Part shown: positions 41,781 to 53,769 of the stretch, one piece after another
How positions within the stretch are numbered: position 1 is the first letter of the stretch
Layout: each line of letters begins with the position of its first letter
Assembly (NCBI GenBank): GCA_019055375.1
Contig: JAHQIW010003679.1
Span: forward strand, 124,001 to 188,000
Length of the DNA stretch: 64,000 bases
Source: Parelaphostrongylus tenuis
Taxonomy: Eukaryota; Nematoda; Chromadorea; Rhabditida; Metastrongylidae
Direction: 5' to 3'
Notes under the pieces: model-generated
Databases searched by the model: none
Told to the model about the DNA's origin: nothing
The model's input: the letters and a program-made list of their open reading frames with translations, nothing else
Position numbers and translations under genes: made by a program

Positions 41781-44700
41781 CCACGGACCTCTCTCTTTGA
41801 GGGATCCTGCACGGTTACTCGCGAGGGCACGTGGCGCGTCCCCAGGTGGTGGATAGGGGAATAAACGCGAAGCAAAAGCGACCGTGTGCTTCCCAGAGAC
41901 GCAGGTGGATTCAGGGGAGAGCACTCCTGCTTCTGCAGCGTCGGCTTGGCAAAATTCTAGTTCTACGAGTCAAGTCGGCCAAAAGACTGCAATCAAGCGG
42001 CTGGAAAGTACATGGGAGGCGGTTAGTAGTCGCCTCCAACAAATAAGCTCCTCCCGCGCCTCCGAGAAAGACTGGCAAGCTACTTGTGAGTACCCAGCCC
42101 CCACGTTTGGAGAATGGCAAGCTATACGTTGGGTATCAAAATGCCAAAAACAGTAACAAATATAAGCCTCATTCCCCTGACCCCGAAGGAGCCCTTAGTA
42201 CGGCCGCGCTAGGCAGGACGAGTACGGAGAGGCTAGTAAAATCTCATTGCCAAACTAGGCTGCCAAGATCGAAACGGACTAAAATGACGATCTGTACCTA
42301 TAATGCAAGAACCTTTGCTCACGAATCCGCTGTAGACGATCTATTGATTCAAGCAGGGAGAATAAGGTACGACGTCATTGGTCTGGCTGAGACGAGAAGG
42401 CGCCATCCTTTTCATGCTGTCTATGACACCGGAGAAGAACTGTTCCTTGGAACATGCGATCGCAGAGGTCTCGGTGGCGCTGGCGCCCTCGTCAAATCGA
42501 ATTTGACCGTGAACTTTGATTCCTTTGAACAACTAACAGCCCGTATCGGACGATTACGGTTGAAACGGCGTGGTTCTATGCCGGCTTTGACAATCTTCTT
42601 TGCTTACGCACCAACATCAAGCTACGACGAAGACGAAGTCGAAGCGTTCTATATGGACCTCGAAATAATTCAGAGATGATCTTGCATTTTTCAGGGTCAT
42701 CGTCGGAGATTTTAACTCAAAAATTGAACCAGAAGAACGTCTGAAGAACGTCACATAAGGATCCACGGACTAGAATGGAATGAACAGAGTGAGAGGCTGT
42801 CCTGAGTTTATTATGACGACTCAAACCATCTATGGTAGCTTGCAATTCCAAAAGCCTCTTTCTCAGCGATGGACGTGGAGTTTCCCAATGGAGAGTACCA
42901 TAAGTAATATCGAGGGTTTTGCCTGACCGATGTCGCTGTTGTTCCTAAGTTCAACACGGAATCAAACCATCGCCTCCTTTGCGCAGCGATCCGTTTTTTG
43001 AGGAGAGGAGAGAAAGCCGGTAAAGTCAAACAACGAAGTCCCAGAACTACCATAAACTAAATAAATTCAAATCATTAGTCGGCTCTTGGGAAGATACCGG
43101 TGTCGACATCATCCACGAAGTATACGATCGACTGGTTGAATATCTTCACGTTAGCGCTATGAAAGCCGAAAGTGATAAGGTCACAGAGAGACGCTTGTCT
43201 CCGCAGACACTCGAGGCGATACGTCAACGTGGAATCGCACGAGCTGCAGGCAACCGAAACGTTACGTCCGAACTTGCAAAACGCTACAGAGAAGCGATAA
43301 AAGATAACCTCAAAGATAGAAGGGCAGCAATTATGGCAGAAACTGCAGAAGCTGGGAAGAGCATTCGCAAAGCCCAGCGGGACTTCGCCAACTATAAGAC
43401 CAAGATAATTGCACTCCGATACCCTGATGGGACACTTACACCTTCTAAAAGGGCTATGGAGAACACCATCCACCAATACTACTCGGATCTCTTCGCTAGC
43501 CATGTCCTCTTACCGTCATATAAACTGAAAGAAGACGAATATGTCGTTCCACCGGTCCTCTTTCCGAAATCCGACATGCTATATCGTCGGTAAAGAACAG
43601 AACAACACACGGTCCAGACAGGGTTAGACGAGAACACCTGAAGAGCCTGCCGTCAGCTCTCATCACCCTGGCTCGGCTCTTCACTAGCTACCTGTCAGAA
43701 TTCAAGGTTCCTATTCAACGGAAAACCAGCAAGACCGTATTGTTGTTCAAAAAGGGAGACCTTCACGACATAGGCGATTATTGCCTAAGCGACTAAGCGG
43801 GGCTCCTAAAAGGATTTAGAAACTATAGACCACATTTACACGATTACAAGACTCATTAAGTTTCACGAGAGTACAAACAACCACTCCGTCTCACTTTCAT
43901 CGATCTGAAGAAAACCTTTGGTTCAGTGGAAACAGAAGCGGTTATAGAGGCTCTGGATAACCAGGGCGTCCCTACTCGGTACATAATGATCCTTCGTGAG
44001 CTTCATAAAGATTTCACGACCAGACTATCTTCATTCTACAACAATATCACCATTGACGTAAGAAGAGGGGATCGACAAGGCGATACAATTTGCCAGAACT
44101 ATTCACTGCCACCCTACAAAACGTCATGCAAACATTAGAATCGAACGATATGGGAGTGAAAGTTGACGGTCGACAATCAAACCATCTTCGCTTTGCTGAT
44201 GATATCGTCCTCATAACATCAAACATCAGCCAAGCGGAACGAATGTTGACCGATTTCGATAACTCCTGTGGAAAGATTGGTCTTCAACTGAATCTAACGA
44301 AAACGTTATGCATGAGGAACGGATGGGTTCTGAATGCCCCATTCACGCTCAACGGAACGGCAATCCCGAATGCTCCATTACGTCTATCTAGGTCGTGAAA
44401 TCAACATGATGAACGACCTAGCTCCAGAGTTGAGCAGGAGGAAACGAGCGGCTTGGGGAACATTTAAGAGCATCGAAGATGTAGTGAAGAGGACAAAGAT
44501 CATCCGACTCCGTGCCGACCTTTTCGACTCGACAATTATCCCTGCTCTAACGTATGCAGCAAGAACCTGGTCGCTACGTAAGCAGGATGAAAAATCATTC
44601 GGCGTTATCGAACGCGCAGTCGAAAGGTCGATGCTAGGAGTATCCCGTATCTTGCAAATGAGAGAAAGGATTCGAAGTTCCGACCTACGTCAACGATCGA

Positions 44701-44976
44701 AATCCAGAGTCCCCGTTCTACATGCCAGAATATCGAAAATATGGTGGGCTGGGCACGTTATGCGCTTCAACGACAATCGATGTACGAGCCGTTACCAACG
44801 ATCTTCACGAAAGCAATAGAAGAAAGATATGATGCTCAGCGAATCCCTAGAGCGAGGAGGACCCACTGGGCTACTCTTGCACGCGATAGGAAAAAACGAA
44901 GTGTTGCTGGTACCCGCTTGAGTCACTCGACGACCAACGGAACGACAGGTGATACAGGTGACACAGGTGACAGGTG
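41781..44976 (+). mobile_element. RTE-type LINE copy E, full length, inactivated
   Basis: A 3.2-kb element with 5' UTR (41781-42282), APE-type endonuclease (TICTYNART at 42283, AETRR, then VIVGDFNSKIEP near 42690), a linker domain (43159-43593), RT (FIDLKK with motif-A Asp near 43897; FADD motif C at 44192) and a C-terminal domain (WWAGHVMRF near 44745). It ends in (CAGGTGA)n, typical of RTE 3' tails. It is flanked by an identical 11-bp duplication. Frame changes after 42679, 43593, 43790 and 44090, a motif-A change (TFGS where AFDS is usual), and loss of ~80 bp after 44790 show it is dead. It is the reference for the other copies. Confidence 0.9.
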
Positions 44977-44987
44977 ATCGCAAAGAT
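44977..44987. repeat. Target-site duplication of RTE copy E, right
   Basis: ATCGCAAAGAT directly after the CAGGTG-type tail. Confidence 0.85.
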
Positions 44988-45396
44988 AGATAAAAAGTAT
45001 ACAACAAAAATAAATGCAGTAGAGAATGAGATAAAAGGATATGTTGCAACTGAGAACCTTTACTTTGAAAAAGCATTACTCTTTCAGATATTGGAAACAT
45101 GTGATAAATTCTTTTTCGTTGGAGCTGGATGAGTTTCCTCAAAATGCGGAACATCATTTTCGATTTATTCTCACTACTACACCTGCTAATATTGAAAAAG
45201 TAAGCCTGGCCTTGAGAAGACACTCAAAACAAACGGTACGATATTTTAAAAATGCCAGCCAACAGCAATTGGGCTTACAACACTGCCCATTTAACGATCT
45301 CTTTATATAAATGGGACGTGTAAATGATACGTCTGCGTTTCCTCTATGTAAGGATGCTGGGTTCTTCAAGAAGAATTGGATAAGACATCTGACACT

Positions 45397-45440
45397 GTGC
45401 AACTGACGAGGCTGGCAAGGCCGAAACAAGTGTATCGAGC
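45397..45440 (+). ncRNA. Hammerhead-ribozyme-like motif, copy 4
   Basis: CTGACGA at 45403, stem II GGCT-GGCAA-GGCC, GAA, ACAAGTGT (one change in stem III), then A and TCGAGC. Stem I is partly lost. The sequence after it (GGCTGAAAAATAATTATTAG) is shared with copy 5, which defines a repeat of at least 100 bp. Confidence 0.55.
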
Positions 45441-47828
45441 TGCATAGTGCCCATAGCAGACCATATGCACGGCTGAAAAATAATTATTAGGCATAATGAA
45501 GTTTGAGCGTTGTCCTAAGAAAACCCTGGAAACGAACGGTAAAGTAGTAAATTGGTCTCTCGCGCGGCTACCGAGAGAGCTTGCCGGCGCTCGACCAAGA
45601 TTATTGTGGTAGTTTTCCAATGAAATTTCTACTTTCTTCGTCAACATATGAGATTTCTGTGTCAATAAGTAGTCAGATATGGTGGAACTGACGTCAGTAA
45701 GGTTATTTTTGCTAAAAATAACGCAATTGCACCATTCATAATCAACACCTTCAAAGGAAAAAACCAAGCAGTCATGAAAAGGCTATATTCAGAAGCTTTG
45801 TCAAACATTTCTACGATATTTGATTCATAATTACCTACAGTTCAATAAAATTTATTGTCAAATTCTTTCACTTTTTCGTATATTTTACTGTACGAAGTGC
45901 TCAAAATTAATCATAATGGCAGAAAAATTGAAAACAATGAGTAGTTCGTCAAAAATAGTACTGCTTGTAACATGCGATCCCACTTCATCGATAGTTCCTA
46001 ATATTTTTGATTATTAGTGTAGTTCAGATTTCCATTTTTTAGATCAATGCATAATTTCGTTCGAATTCTCTACTCATAGCTGTGGTATGCTAAGAAGAGA
46101 GAGCTATAGCAGTTCTTTCCGCTCTCTCCACCCTGTTTGAGCCCTTTGGTAGAAATTTATAAAACGCTGTAGAAGGTATTTGATAGCAGAAATCAAGTGA
46201 ATTTTAAATGCATTATATTCCTTAAATGGCCTGTTTTTCTTCACCGTAACAGTCGGATAAATATTTTGTTTCACATTCAAGCATTTTTCGCTGGATAAAG
46301 CTATTTTCATAAGCAGTTTGTATTCACTAGATAGGGAAAATCTTGTAATTCCAACGGTGTACTTGATTTTGAGAAAGGACTTCTCAGAGTGTTGTGTAAC
46401 AGTGAAAGAAGATTAGACTTCACAAATTTGGATAATTTTCAAGGTTCGCATCCTGCTTTGCATCTCTTAGGAAAAACGCGTTTCCTGACTTTTATCAGAG
46501 TTATATTAACCATTCGACAAATTTTGAAAAAATTTGGCGGCGTACTTCATTCTTGAATTTGCTTCTTTAAAGCGCTCTCAAAATAGAAATCAAAATATCT
46601 TTCACCCTCAAGCATTTCTCACCGTACAGAGCTTTCCGCTGGACTTCTAATAATTCATCGATAGCTCAGATCCCGGGCGATTTCAACAGTAACTTTGTAT
46701 TTGAGAAGAACTCTCTATTGTACTGTAATAGTCAAAAGAAGATTGCGTTTCGCAGTTAGTTCATGTGTTGCTAAAGGCACGGTGACTTGAGGCCAATTTC
46801 GTGAAATCCCCCCATTTTGGAGTGCGAAACCTAATTGTATTCTTTTGACTACCACAGCTCATTGAACACTCCTCTCTAAATAAAAAATACGTCCTTGAAA
46901 TTGCTGAGATTTGCAATATCGAATGATTATTGATTGTTCATAGGAAAAAGTTTATCCGGAGAGAAGTCCTTAGATGTGAAACAAAATTTTCCCTCTACTG
47001 TTGCAGCGCAAAAAACAAGTTACTTGAGAAACAAAATACGCTATCAAAGTTCATTTAATTTCAGCTATCGAATGAATACTAGTAATCTAGTAGAATAAAT
47101 CTCTCTTAGTGATCAAATCAAAGTCTCACGATCGCAATCTTAAAATGCGAGTGCATGTGACAGAAGTCGTCGTTTTAAAAAGCGAAGGATTTCCAAGACA
47201 GCTGAGCGTTAATCCTCTTAAAAATATGTTTATAAATGCTCTATCAATGACATTTTAAGTTTTTTTAGCAAACAAAAGTCCATAAGAATTACAATACAAC
47301 TATATAGTCCCAAAAAAATCCGCATTCAACTAGAAAAATTGGATGCGACTGCAAAATGTCATCTTTCAGTCATTAGAACGTATTGTGGTATTATTTTGAA
47401 AAAGAAAACTTGATATTAGAGTCAGGATTTTTTAAGCTATCTATTGATTACAAAAATATTAGAAAGATATGAGAAAATGCCCAACAACAGCAGGGAATAT
47501 GATGCTTTTCGCAGCAAAATGGTTCCTCCTTTGAAAAAAGAAAGATTTTGGGCAGCACTAGCATCGTTAGTCTTACCAACATCACTCATACAGGAGTCTT
47601 ATCAATGATGTTTATCGTTTTCTGATGAAAATGTTCCTCCAAGAGTTTTTTTAATTCGAATTTGTTTTAGAGCACGCAGCACTCTTCGCAGCCCGTCCGA
47701 GTGGCACGCTCAGCTGAGGGTCATATTGACCCTCGCCGTTTGTAAAGGGATTTAGAGATTGAGTTCCCCGGAGAGGATTGAGGAAAGCATTTGAAGGGCT
47801 TGTTCTATGACTAAAAACAAAAGGCACT
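45441..47828. other. Decayed interspersed repeats, no gene
   Basis: Fragments related to the foldback arm occur near 46290-46350 (TTTCGCTGGATAAAGCTATT) and 46615-46690 (GAGCTTTCCGCTGGAC). The rest is A/T-rich. No coding exon can be supported. Confidence 0.35.
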
Positions 47829-47872
47829 GCCCAACTGACGAGGCTGCCAATGCCAAAACACGTGTACTGGGC
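47829..47872 (+). ncRNA. Hammerhead-ribozyme-like motif, copy 5
   Basis: GCCCAA, CTGACGA, stem II GGCT-GCCAA-TGCC, AAA in place of GAA, AC-ACGT-GT, A, CTGGGC. Stem I pairs GCCCA with TGGGC. The G12 to A change would be expected to kill cleavage. Confidence 0.5.
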
Positions 47873-47989
47873 TGTAACAGACAAAATGCATAGTTAAAAA
47901 ATAATCATCAGGCATACGTGAGAGTCACTTCAGTTCAGCGTTTTTATTTTAGCAAGAAACTAGTGACAACAAGTCTACCGTTGCCAAAT

Positions 47990-49200
47990 GAACGAATCCA
48001 AGTTACCACGGATAGTATAGCAAACCTCCTAACGGAGTTTTGCTATCTTTTCGGGAATTACATGGTGATTTAGGTAACGCAGATGGTCCACGACCTTAGA
48101 GAGCAAATGGTACCGCAAAGGTTCGAGGACCTTAGACAAAAAATGGTCCAAGTGGCGAGGGCGGCACCCAGCTGCCACCAACCTCAACAGTCAGTTCGAT
48201 AGTGGAGCATCATCCGAACGATCGTTTGACTTCATCCAGACCACCTCATCTCAAGTCGTAATTGATTTATTGCTCTCTTCACACAATGACGTTATCATGT
48301 AACTAATTGTTATCATAAGAATGAATTCCATACAACTGTCAGATAAACTCATAGAATTGTGAGCGGAACAAATCACTAACGTGGCGGAGCAAACTCACTT
48401 AGGCTATGCTCGGCCCATCACCGCGGTTAAGGGATTCTGCCCATTTATAATCATTAGCGACCCCACTGCCAACTATATACTCACCCACTCTATCCCGCCA
48501 CCGGTGTTCTACTTGGGGGCGAACACAGCAATCCCAAACGGGCTCCGCCGCCTAGTCATGCTCCGTTAATAACAACATTCTTTGTATCGTCACACGACGA
48601 TACATCTCATCAATTACAATCACTTATCCATAATATCGTCACAAGACGAAACATCACATTCACTGACATATGTTCACATAACGATATGTCGCAATCGTAT
48701 CTATATTGTTGTTATGATATTATTACAGTAATGTATGTATATTATAGGTTGTTCGGTGGTACCACTTCATTGTTCGGTTTCACCACATTGTTTTGTATAA
48801 CCCATATAAAGGATTTGAACTTTGTGCTCTTGTCGGTTACAAGCGACAAGTTCGCAGAAAACACGGTCACACAGACCAAAGTTCAGCCCGTAGCAACGTG
48901 GAAGTGCAACCAGCCACTTCAAAGGGCAAAAGTCGTCGCAACCCGGAAGTTCGACGCGAGCAGCACAAAGGTCAGTGCGCCGCTAAGGACAATCTAACCA
49001 TATTCAGATATCGATCGGGTCACTGCCTGAGACAAATCCAGGGACCATACACAAAAACCACTGAACCTCCACCACAGATAGTGAGGTATTATCGCTCAAT
49101 GTTAATGACATTATCACTGTCGTTCACGCACTCACAATTTCAGCCCTATAGCATTACATGGAAATCAAATCTCCTATTTGGCTTTACAATTCCCTGAGAA
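47990..49200 (+). other. Unrecognised GC-richer block, possibly an old retroelement
   Basis: Open frames at 48381-48569 and 48793-49197 lack clear domains. One contains CAAKDNLTIFRYRSGHCLRQ, faintly like a gag zinc knuckle (C..C....H....C) with lost residues. Two imperfect repeats around TCGTCACACGACGATACATC lie at 48586-48606 and 48634-48654. This is a hint only. Confidence 0.25.
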
Positions 49201-51400
49201 TATTGATACATCAACTGTCGTTCATTACCAGGGATCGCTATTCTTAATGAATTAGTATGTTTCAAGATCTTAAGGAACATCTTTCCAGTAAGAATTCCAT
49301 TCAAAAAAGCATTACAGGAGATTTCTAAGAATGAAATTCGGAAAACGAGCAGTACAGTAAAGAAGACGAAAGCATGTTGTATGGATTGCAATTCAAACAA
49401 AGACGGCCCTGCAAGATTAGCCCTATTTGCTCGTTTTTACCACCAAATTCTCTTATTAGAAGTCAAAGACTTTCACTGTAGCATATGGGAGTGCTCAAAC
49501 AATACAGATCATCCGCAGAATGGAAGGCTTTTGATCTTGTGCCAAGCAGAGCATGCGCCTCAAAATTTGGAGACAATTTCAGACGTTCATGGAGAATTTT
49601 TGAGCGCGTTCCTAAGAAAAATTAGATAAAAAATCAGATTGTACTTACGCATACATGAAATGGGTAACCATTCTGCAAAGAGGTGGTAAAGAAGAATATT
49701 CATTATTGGTTACCAGAAAAGATTATGGAGAAAGAGCAAAAAAAAAAGTGCAGAGAAATGCCATCGACATTACAATAAACTTGTCGCTCTGTAAGACAAA
49801 TTCTCAGCGTTAAAATTTTCTGCTCAAAAACAAAATTATTAATTAACCTCTAAGGGACCACGTGTACCAGCTAAGGTGCACCATTGTGCGGAGGCCTTTC
49901 TTGCTGGACAGAAATTTTCCCTGAGACACTTAACAATCATTCAAAGGCTCAAATCTGCTATTTCAACAAAACGTTTCATTCTTAAAGAGGCCTTTTATGA
50001 CGTTGTAGTAACAAAAAATTATGTTTAACAATCAGCTGGCTTTATTTGCTCGGCTGAGGATTGCATAAGGCTCCTTTCTTTTCTCTTACCACTCATTCAA
50101 TAGCCCAATTCTCGAGGATTTGAATACGTAATCAGGCTTCGGAAGGGTTATCACAGAACGGTGTAGAGGCGAAAGAATTTAGTATTCCACTAAAATTTTT
50201 TTGTCGTCTAGAAAAATTATATATGCACAAAAAGCATAGGTCTACCATATAGAGATTATCATGGAGTATCAGCAAAGAACAAGGAACTTATGGATCTACA
50301 TTCTAAATGGAGGAAAAACCCTGATTTGATAAGAGAAATCGCGCGCCTCTTGCGAGTTGCGCTCTGCGATAGATTAGTTGCCGTTCTCGAATATTTAGTG
50401 AGCCTATATGAAATCTAACATGAAGAGCAAGTTAGACTTTGGTAGGGACTAGCTGCATGGATCACATCAAAACGACGCAGAGACTCACCGAGGACTAAAT
50501 AAAACGCACCATACAGCAAAATGTGGAGAAGATTTAGATGACATTTGTTTATTAAGGCATAGATATTTTCTAAACAATATACGCTGACTGTAAATTGGAC
50601 GAGAAGTTTTAATCGAGTAGTTAATCTCTACTTCCCTGATTGAAAAGCTCTCTAGAGGTGTTATGATGCTGATATGTTCATCTAAAAGGCTAAGTTTTAT
50701 GCCAAACCTTATCTCACGATTACGTAAAGCAGTGCCTCACTTTTACTGAAAGCTCATGTACCACTAGATCACCAAGGCCACCGTTTTGCGATCACTTTCT
50801 CTTCGATCTAAACTATCGAAGCTGTCACTAAGCGATCGTGAGGGGAAGACTGGTGAACACACTTTGGCACTGAACCCAGTTGACCTGGCAGTTTTTCCTA
50901 CATGTATTCAAGTATCTTTCCGCTATTCACCCCTGGCTTCAGCCCTCAAGAAAAGCTTGTTTTCTAATTGTTTTTGAAGTCCGCGTAGTCATTCAATAGC
51001 TCAAATTCTAAAATGCGCTCTAAAAGCAAAATATCGTTTCTCATTCAAACATTTGTTGCTGGGCAAAGTTTTTCTCACCAAGGTTCAAAAGCTATTCAAC
51101 AGATATAATCTCGGCATATTCAATGATGTTCCTGATTTTTGAAAAGGGCTTCTTAGTGCTCTATGACAATCAAAGAAAGATTGAGTTTTGCGAATCTGTT
51201 ATCGGAGAAGCACACTGACTTCCTGACAATGTTACGAAATTCTATTCACATGTCGGCTAAGCTGATGGCTTAGTGTGAATGTTATACTGCGCGAGACTTA
51301 ACAGTCATTTGGCTGCTACAGCGCACTCAAAAGTGCTTTTTGAAAACCAGACTCATTGTTGGAATGGACAAGATTAAGTTCTCGAATGATTTCTCAAAGT
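49201..51400. other. Decayed interspersed repeats, no gene
   Basis: Phrases related to foldback arms recur (49890-50010, 51040-51110, 51290-51360). No exon, RNA gene or intact element is visible. Confidence 0.35.
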
Positions 51401-52218
51401 GGTACTTGTCTATTATAAGGCAACAAATGGCAAACCGATCTCATTCGCTGGAAAGGAACTTTTCATAAGAGTGTTAGTAACCATTAGAAAGCCTAGTATT
51501 CTAGCTAGGGCCCTACGTGGCCGACTTTCCAATTTTAAAGCTTTAACAGGACGAAATTCTATGCGTTGTAGACACGCATTTTTCGCGCTGGGCAGAGCTC
51601 TTTCTTCGAACTACCAATGACCTTTCCATGTTTTCCATGTTTTCTGACTCTGACACCGCTTATTTTCTGAAAAGACCGTCTGTGTAAAATGCAACAAGGA
51701 AAGCAAGTTGAATTTGCATACGCGGCGAAGAGGTCTTTGGCCAATTCACGCGCCGGTGGGTGAGGAGGCCACGAGAATTGCTGACGTGGTACTTCTCTAC
51801 ATGTTCATATGCTCGAAAATCGATTATCATCGTGCCATTTCACGTCGTTACCCACCGGCACGTGAATTGACCAAAGACACCTTGGTCACAAATGCGAAAA
51901 CAACTCATTTCTACTGCCGCTTTGTAGAGAAACGGTCTTCTCAGGAAACACGCACAGCGTTGGAATCAACAAACATTACGATACTAAATAATCGCTAGTA
52001 GTTCAGAAAAGCGCCTTGTCCGGCGAGAAATTTGCGTGTCTAAGACCTAGATTTGTGTGGATTTGACATCGCTATAAAAGGGTCTTTTTGAAAACCGGCA
52101 ACATGGGGCTGTAGCCAAAAATCTAGGCTTTTCAATTATTACTAACACTTCCTATGAAATGTTTCTGTTTAGCGATTGAGATCGGTTTTCATTTGTCTCC
52201 TCATAATGGACAAGTACC
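51401..52218. mobile_element. Foldback element FB-1, ~0.82 kb near-palindrome
   Basis: The left arm starts GGTACTTGTCTATTATAAGG at 51401. The right arm ends with its diverged complement at 52218 (CATAATGGACAAGTACC). Matching blocks run inward: ACCGATCTCATTCGCTGG with its inverse near 52165, GTGTTAGTAACCATTAG with its inverse near 52137, GACACGCATTTTTCGCGCTGG with its inverse near 52025, and TTTGGCCAATTCACGCGCCG with its inverse at 51851-51882. Arms are about 380 bp and the unique centre is under 80 bp. No transposase frame is present. Confidence 0.75.
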
Positions 52219-52889
52219 TTAAAAGCCTCCAGGAAGAGTTGTGCTAGGTAAGAAGTATTTAAATGAGAAACTTAATTTTACTTTGGCGATTGAAGTGTAA
52301 TAATAAAACTACTTTGAAAAAGATTCAAACCACTGAATTTTTGAGATTTGAGCAATTAAGCAATTGTCAAAAGTTGAGGAAAGAGCAAAGGGCACACGTT
52401 TTACTGGGGATCGAAAGAAGGTGCGGGTGACAAGATTGATCTAAACTTGCGGAACCCGATTTTCGTTTGGCCGTTAGGGAATAATTAAAAGTTTCTGTAA
52501 AACAAATTCTCCTGTTGGAATCGTCAAGATTTAAGCTGTAGAATATTTGCTAAAGATCTAAAGAAAAAGTTTTCATCAGCAAGAAATGCATGAGAAACAT
52601 AACTTTATTTTTGCTGTTACAGAGTAGTAATGGAGCCATTCTAGAAATATGGAACATGTTCGAATTTTTGGAGATTTGTGCTATTGAACGATTGCTTAAA
52701 CTTAGAATACGATCAAAAACTGTTTTTTTCCGTGGGCTGGAAGTTAAAGCGGAAATGGAATAGCATCGCATAAGCAGCATTTCCTTTATCGATCTGTTTC
52801 TAGCAGTGGTGTGGTGTTGAAATACTCATCTAAAAAGAGTGAGTGGATAATGCACAAAATAGCTCTCTGTCTAGTGGTGCCATGAAGGT
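52219..52889. other. Unassigned intergenic sequence
   Basis: Only weak similarity to foldback-related repeats. No gene. Confidence 0.3.
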
Positions 52890-52975
52890 AGCCTGGGTAG
52901 TGTAGTGATAGCAGTCGCTATCGGTGAGTGTAAAATGAGGGTTCAACTCCTTCCCGAAGCCGAGTTTTTGCGTAC
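52890..52975 (+). repeat. SINE-B copy, diverged
   Basis: GTAGCCTGGGTAGTGTAGTG at the start, GGGTTCAACTCC as box B, and TTTTTGCGTACCACTCAAAC as the flank match the family. The acceptor stem is mostly lost. Confidence 0.5.
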
Positions 52976-53179
52976 CACTCAAACTTCTGAGACAACCAGT
53001 CATTATTAATAATACCAGAACATAAGACTGTTGAAATTCGAAAGACCGATTTTCCTTGAAACTTGGCATGTTAGTATCATAACACTGAGAAAAACAGAAT
53101 AGTTCGGAGCTGATCCTTGATTTGACTTTCTGCGAGTCTGGTATCACATACTCAATCGATTGCCCTTCTCGACAATCGA

Positions 53180-53300
53180 TAGATTTTATTGAATACTGGT
53201 GGTCCACGTTTCGGCGCAGTAGCCTTCCTCAAAGCAGTTTTATATAGTCTAGGGATTCCATCCATCTTCAAGAAGGGCGATAGATCAAATCAGTGATACG
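53180..53300 (-). repeat. Possible Penelope-like terminal fragment
   Basis: CCACGTTTCGGCGCAGTAGCC, then TTCCTCAAAGC, resembles the 3'-terminal segment of the PLE at 11660-11700 (ACGTTTCGGC, then TTTGTCGCCTTCTTC). It is too short for a firm call. Confidence 0.3.
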
Positions 53301-53769
53301 AACCGCGCAAAAGCTCACTGTTAAAGTTGTCTAACACCACACCACAAAGGCCGACGATTGGGCCTCAAATTCAGCGAAAAAATCCACATGAAGAGCACCT
53401 GATAAAGGAAAATATTGTTCATCTGCGACAGGTCAACACGCAGAGAAATTTTGTCTCACGTTTTTCTAATGTCCGGATAATAGTGATAGCGATATGACAG
53501 CGTAAAAGGAGACAAAAGGACACCGCTTTTATACATCCAGCGGAAGCCACAGAGCGTTTCGACCTAAGAGCTTACACACTATGTTACAAGTCTTCAAGGT
53601 CTGTCCCGTGCAGAAAGTGGGCCGACATGAGCCACGTCGAAAAACTTAACATAATAGAAAGAAAGCTCGAGTAACGTTTTTTGAGAACAACGGAGTGCAC
53701 TAGAATAATAAACCTAGAAAAACGGTTCTATCTGCTTATGAGGAAAAAGTAAAAAATTGCCCTCATTCG

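Noticed and set aside
42811..43053. Minus-strand ORF inside RTE copy E
   Set aside because: It is a shadow of the sense element; the plus-strand alignment to copies A and B explains the sequence.
48381..48569. Independent small gene
   Set aside because: No homology, splice signals or conserved start were found; it lies in a block that may be an old retroelement.
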